Of a stretch of 64,000 nt of DNA, positions 61,013 to 64,000 are shown piece after piece (the stretch's first letter is position 1; every line of letters starts with the position of its first letter). The stretch is taken from NCBI RefSeq assembly GCF_014642735.1, contig NZ_BMIV01000004.1:244969-308968 (forward strand), written 5' to 3'. Origin of the DNA: Paracoccus acridae. Its GTDB lineage: Bacteria > Pseudomonadota > Alphaproteobacteria > Rhodobacterales > Rhodobacteraceae. The position numbers and the translations under genes are program-made. The notes under the pieces are model-generated. The model was not told where the DNA came from and did no database searches. It saw only the letters and a program-made list of their open reading frames with translations.

Positions 61013-62079
61013 GAACTGTGGTGCGGTTCTTCCGCCATCTCGCCGGCCACGCCGCGCCGCCAGTAAGCTGCGACCATGTGCCGGTCGCGCGGCATCTTCC
61101 AGACCGAACGGACGTGGCGGCGGATATCGCGGAACGCATCGAACTCGCATCCGGCCCAGACGTAAAGATCGTCGGAGGGCTGCCGGCGGGCAAGCGCCTC
61201 GACCAGCAGCCGCTTCGTGCCAGGCGCAGCGCCACGCCGATGCAGCCACTCCACCGGTCCGGCCAGATCCTGTTCGTCCTCGGGGCCGTTCACCTCGATG
61301 ATCGCCTCGCAGATGGTCCCGGGCGATGCGGCCTCCAGCATGCGGGCGATGGCCGGCAGCGCCGTTTCGTCGCCCAGCAGAAGCACCCGTGGCGCCTGGG
61401 GGATGGCTCCGCCGCCCGGTCCCAGCAGACCCGCCACATCGCCCGGACGGCATGTCGCAGCCCAACCCCCGGCCGATCTCTCGGCAGTCGGATGAAGCAC
61501 GAAGTCGATCTCGACCTCGCCCCGCGCCAGATCGACATGGCGGATGGTGTAGACGCGCACCAGCAAGGTATCGGATCCAGCGGGGAAGCTCAGCGCACCA
61601 CTTGCCGTCAGCATCGGCCACACAGGCGGCAGGTTTGCTGGCCAATCCTCCGGAGGCAGGAGCAGACGGACGTGAAGCTCATCCAGCGGCAGGTCTTCCA
61701 GGTCCGGAACAGAGAAGGTGACCCTTTGCATGGTGGGGGTCAGGCGGCGCGATGCCGTGACGCGGACCTCGCGGAAGAACGGCGGAACGCCATGGGACTG
61801 TCCGTCGCCCTCCCAGTGCAACTCTACCTCCTCTGCGAGATACTCTCCGATATGATCCACGAAGATCAGCTTCATGTAGCTGAGGCCGATAGGGTTGACG
61901 CCTGTTGCCTCAACGAGAAGCGTCTCACCGTCCCGCCGCGCCTCGAAGCTGCCCAGCGGGATCTGCATCCGCCACGGACCCGCCTCCGTTCCCGTGATAT
62001 ATTCCGGATGATCCGCCGCGAAGCGGAACATGGCAGCGGCGCTACGAGGATGGGTAAGCCTGGTGTTCGCGTGCAGCAT
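61003..62079 (-). CDS. siderophore-interacting protein with N-terminal DUF2218 domain
   Basis: A 358-residue flavoprotein likely releasing iron from imported ferric siderophore. N-terminal DUF2218 domain (residues ~1-95; LHANTRLTHPRSAAAMFRFA), then the SIP FAD-binding domain (FREVRVTASRRLTPTMQRVT; VYTIRHVDLARGEVEIDFVL with HPT) and SIP C-terminal NAD(P)H-binding domain (LLLGDETALPAIARMLEAAS; YVWAGCEFDAFRDIRRHVRS). The start at 62079 keeps the domain complete; the frame is open to 62142, and MDASHALRS at 62133 is an alternative. It converges with the receptor and importer genes. Confidence 0.86.
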   Translation of the reverse strand: MLHANTRLTHPRSAAAMFRFAADHPEYITGTEAGPWRMQIPLGSFEARRDGETLLVEATGVNPIGLSYMKLIFVDHIGEYLAEEVELHWEGDGQSHGVPPFFREVRVTASRRLTPTMQRVTFSVPDLEDLPLDELHVRLLLPPEDWPANLPPVWPMLTASGALSFPAGSDTLLVRVYTIRHVDLARGEVEIDFVLHPTAERSAGGWAATCRPGDVAGLLGPGGGAIPQAPRVLLLGDETALPAIARMLEAASPGTICEAIIEVNGPEDEQDLAGPVEWLHRRGAAPGTKRLLVEALARRQPSDDLYVWAGCEFDAFRDIRRHVRSVWKMPRDRHMVAAYWRRGVAGEMAEEPHHSSAA

Positions 62080-62369
62080 CGGCGTCTCTAATGCAGGAGG
62101 TTTCTGGCTGCGCAAAGCGTGGCTGGCATCCATGTAACCCAAGATATTGGTGGGCGGCTAGAGCGGCATGCATACCAACGGAGACATATTTATCCCCGCC
62201 ACGGCAAAATGATCGGCCGCTGCCTTCCGGCATACAAAAGAGCATCAGAAGATACTCTTGCTTACCGAGAGCGGAGCATGGTCAGCACAATAGGCCTCTT
62301 ACCATTCAGCAGTTGGCGCGTTTGCCGGCTCAATGCTCTTTGAGCAGATGGACAGAACCAGCGTCAAAG
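62080..62369. other. promoter side of the SIP gene and gene-free DNA
   Basis: About 290 bases. It must hold the leftward SIP promoter; nothing else is recognisable. Base composition is lower in GC than the core. Confidence 0.4.
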
Positions 62370-62430
62370 TTACCTCCAGCTTATCTCAAGAGGAGGTAAG
62401 TTACCTCCAACTTCTGCGGACGAGAGGTAA
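62370..62430. repeat. four-half-site palindromic repeat, copy 1
   Basis: TTACCTCC (62370-62377), 14 bases, GGAGGTAA (62392-62399), one base, TTACCTCC (62401-62408), 14 bases, AGAGGTAA (62423-62430). The centre GGAGGTAA-G-TTACCTCC is a perfect palindrome. The pattern is that of paired protein-binding half-sites. Followed by GTGCGTGATCG, which is repeated after copy 2. Confidence 0.85.
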
Positions 62431-62530
62431 GTGCGTGATCGATTGTTACAACGGTGACAATTGAACTGAGCTCCATCCCCGCGCAAGGTCGAAGCAAGTC
62501 AGCGCCTGAGGAAGGAAGCTCGTCAGACAA

Positions 62531-62644
62531 GATTATGCCGCTGAGCACGCGCCGATCATCAACACGAGGCTTGCCATGGCTCTTGGGGAAAAAAGGCTGC
62601 GGGCGCGCCATCTGCACGTCCGAAAGCCAGAAAAGGTTGCTTAT
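62531..62644 (-). pseudogene. IS5-family (IS427-type) transposase orfA, N-terminal fragment
   Basis: Leftward reading gives ISNLFWLSDVQMARPQPFFP then KSHGKPRVDDRRVLSGII, the highly conserved start of IS427-group orfA proteins (MSNLFWLTxxQMxRLxPFFP KSHGKPRVDDRRVLSGII). The normal ATG is ATA here and the match ends abruptly at 62531, where GLRW and the rest should follow. A dead fragment between the two repeat copies. Confidence 0.75.
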
Positions 62645-62795
62645 CGTTCAGTCTCCTTGCAGAGGCTGAATCACGCCAGAGGCTCAACATCGATGGGTCC
62701 TGAGCATAGCCGTCTGGTGTTTGACGATCTTCTGCTCGACCGTCGAATGCACCGTTCCGAAGAGCGCCGCAAAAGATTAGCCGGTCGCCGTGCAC

Positions 62796-62854
62796 TTACT
62801 CTAACTTATCCGGCAGTGGAGTAAGTTACTCCAATTTATCCCGGCATGGAGTAA
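62796..62854. repeat. four-half-site palindromic repeat, copy 2
   Basis: TTACTCT (62796-62802), 15 bases, GGAGTAA (62818-62824), one base, TTACTCC (62826-62832), 15 bases, GGAGTAA (62848-62854). Centre GGAGTAA-G-TTACTCC is a perfect palindrome. The spacers (aacttatccggcagt, aatttatcccggcat) resemble each other and those of copy 1. Followed by GTCTGTGATCG. Copy 2 starts 426 bases after copy 1. Confidence 0.85.
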
Positions 62855-63739
62855 GTCTGTGATCGTGTTTTCAGGGTTGGAAGCTTTGGCACGTGACGGT
62901 CATCGCTGATCGCCCGTGCAGCCTAAGCCGTATTCCATGAAAGCAGGTGACAGACCCACTCGCCCGCAGCGTCGATCAAAGCCGGATCTGTCTGCGAATT
63001 TTCGGCCTTGTCATCGGCTTACCAAACTTCCTATACTCTATACATGAACCTGACCTCGCCCACCAATCTGACCACTGCCCCACTTGTAGCGGATGCCAGT
63101 GTTTGTGGTGAACCAACTCTGAGCCGCCGAATCAGCGCGAAAGAGATGGCCGGTCAGCATCATTTTGCCGGCGGCATCGCTTTGTCGATCCGTGTGCGGC
63201 AAGAAGTTCAGTCCCAGATAATATAATCTTCTCGGCTGCTTTCGCATTCGTCTGACGGCGGGTGCCGAAACGCGGCCGCACAGGCATTTGTGGTTGGCCA
63301 GCCTTGGCGAACCATCGCTATTGTGTGGGCCAGAGTTACGACACCTGAAAAATAGACGCTGTGCTTTATTTTCGCTTCAACTGATTGATTTGGAACAGTT
63401 TCTGTGAAGATGGCCTGAAACGTGCTATGCATTGCCAATGAACAGCATCCCAGGGAGGCACGATGATGAGGACCTGAAAACAAGGACGCCCGACCTGCGC
63501 CAACAGATCGAGCGTCTTTAGAGGCAGACCGAAATCCGCCAGTCATGTGGTTTCCGCTTAGCATTTCCCGCTCGGGAATGCAAGCCTTCGGACTGTCCTC
63601 TCGAAAACCAGAAGCCCCCTGTGCAGAGGCGAGCGAACCCGCAGTTGCGGGGCGAGCTTCGACACCCTCCGCGCAAGGCAACGCCATTTTCCTCGTCCAC
63701 TTCCGGGCGAGGACGGGAAACTATTGTCGAGAGACAGAT
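62855..63739. other. gene-free scarred DNA
   Basis: About 885 bases without a supported gene. It contains TGATTTGGAACAG at 63386-63398, identical to the end of the IS3 remnant at 44099-44111, so an old IS end is likely. Short open frames (for example at 63044-63226) have no site or recognisable content. No hairpin with T-run was seen. Confidence 0.45.
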
Positions 63740-63897
63740 ATGCTTGAAGATGAAAACGGCTTCGCCGTCCTGCATGAGCCCAGCCTAGGCAACCGCCGTC
63801 CAGCCACCGCCTCGAAGGGTCACTTCACCGGTCACCTGATGGTGGGCGAGTGGCCCGGGCGGTTGCTCTACACGGAAAGCCTGCTGGAGCAGAACTG
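63740..63897 (+). pseudogene. TnsA-like endonuclease N-terminal fragment, interrupted by an IS3-type element
   Basis: From ATG 63740 (with gagaga upstream) the frame encodes EPSLGNRRPATASKGHFTGH then LMVGEWPGRLLYTESLLEQN, resembling the N-terminus of TnsA-type heteromeric transposase endonucleases (RR-x-TG-x-FxS-x-KxGR-x-x-x-YESxLERD). At about 63898 the sequence turns into an IS3-family terminus (TGAACCGCCCCTGGTTTACC), so the gene is cut after about 53 codons. The frame stays open by chance to the window end. The catalytic region beyond is not visible. Confidence 0.5.
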
Positions 63898-64000
63898 TGA
63901 ACCGCCCCTGGTTTACCGGAGAGTAAAACACTCAAAGGATGAGCCCTATGTCAAAGCCGAGATTCACCCCCGCCTATCCGGCCGAGCTTCGCGAACGCGG
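63898..64000 (+). mobile_element. IS3-family insertion sequence, left end (continues past the window)
   Basis: The terminus TGAACCGCCCCTGGTTTACC is typical of a common rhizobial/rhodobacterial IS3 subgroup, followed 50 bases later by an orfA start. Only the first 103 bases are in the window. It probably inserted in the TnsA-like gene. Confidence 0.75.
63948..64000 (+). CDS. IS3-family transposase orfA, 5' end only
   Basis: ATG 63948 with aaggat upstream, product MSKPRFTPAYPAELRERG... which matches the N-terminus of orfA of this IS3 subgroup (RFTPAYPxELRERGVRLF). Only 17 codons are visible. It lies 50 bases inside the IS left end, as expected for an intact IS. Confidence 0.8.
   Translation, partial: MSKPRFTPAYPAELRER

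Noticed and set aside
62381..62617. Functional 78-residue leftward gene
   Set aside because: Its first 29 residues are the IS5-type orfA start after a lost initiation codon; the rest is unrelated sequence with the repeat at its end.
62370..62854. CRISPR array
   Set aside because: Only two arrays of palindromic half-sites 426 bases apart, spacers similar to each other, no cas genes.
63008..63226. Small rightward gene (about 60-72 residues)
   Set aside because: No good ribosome-binding site, no recognisable residues, and base use unlike nearby real genes.

Overview
The window is a high-GC stretch of an alphaproteobacterial genome, most likely Rhodobacteraceae and close to Paracoccus. The reasons are the divergent mxaZYX / mxaFJGIRSACKLD methanol-oxidation locus in its Paracoccus arrangement, the zeta-type F1-ATPase inhibitor (DUF1476), a TakP-like TRAP binding protein and the accB-accC-aat order.

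From 1 to 35.8 kb lies ordinary chromosomal core. It holds accB-accC-aat (fatty acid synthesis and N-degron transfer), hisF-hisE, an isolated selD, an oligopeptide ABC operon (oppABCDF), a TRAP transporter whose dctQM and dctP genes converge on facing terminators, eno, an EEP-fold hydrolase, selO, obgE-proB, and a beta-oxidation run (two MerR regulators, acyl-CoA dehydrogenase, GST, thiolase, fadJ). It continues with two PaaI thioesterases, a MATE pump, the ATPase inhibitor, purC-purS, and a polar amino acid ABC operon ending in a PuuA-like glutamine synthetase homologue.

From 35.8 to 45 kb lies a rearranged accessory stretch. It contains an orphan AAA ATPase with a small basic ORF, the nuclease half of an ABC-three-component (ABC-3C) conflict protein joined out of frame to the 3' end of an amidohydrolase gene, and an NhaC/YuiF-type antiporter. 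It also has a TelA gene without its N-terminal part, a PiT phosphate permease, a remnant of a SIMPL-domain gene, and abutting remnants of IS3 and IS1182 transposases. Most of the broken genes in the window cluster here.

From 45 to 57.4 kb is a complete calcium-type methanol dehydrogenase locus. mxaZ, mxaY and mxaX (lipoprotein, histidine kinase, response regulator) point left. mxaF, J, G and I (large subunit, MxaJ, cytochrome cL, small subunit) and the translationally coupled mxaRSACKLD maturation genes point right. Genes for PQQ synthesis are not in the window.

From 57.6 to 62.1 kb is a siderophore-iron module: a TonB-dependent receptor, an RhtX/FptX-like importer, and a convergent siderophore-interacting reductase with a DUF2218 N-terminus. 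From 62.1 kb to the end is gene-poor, scarred DNA. It has two widely spaced copies of a four-half-site palindromic repeat (62370-62430 and 62796-62854), an IS5-type transposase fragment between them, and a probable TnsA-like ORF cut by an IS3-family element whose left end lies at about 63898. The repeat and the truncated ABC-3C and TnsA-like genes are the least explained parts. No tRNA, rRNA or CRISPR array was seen.
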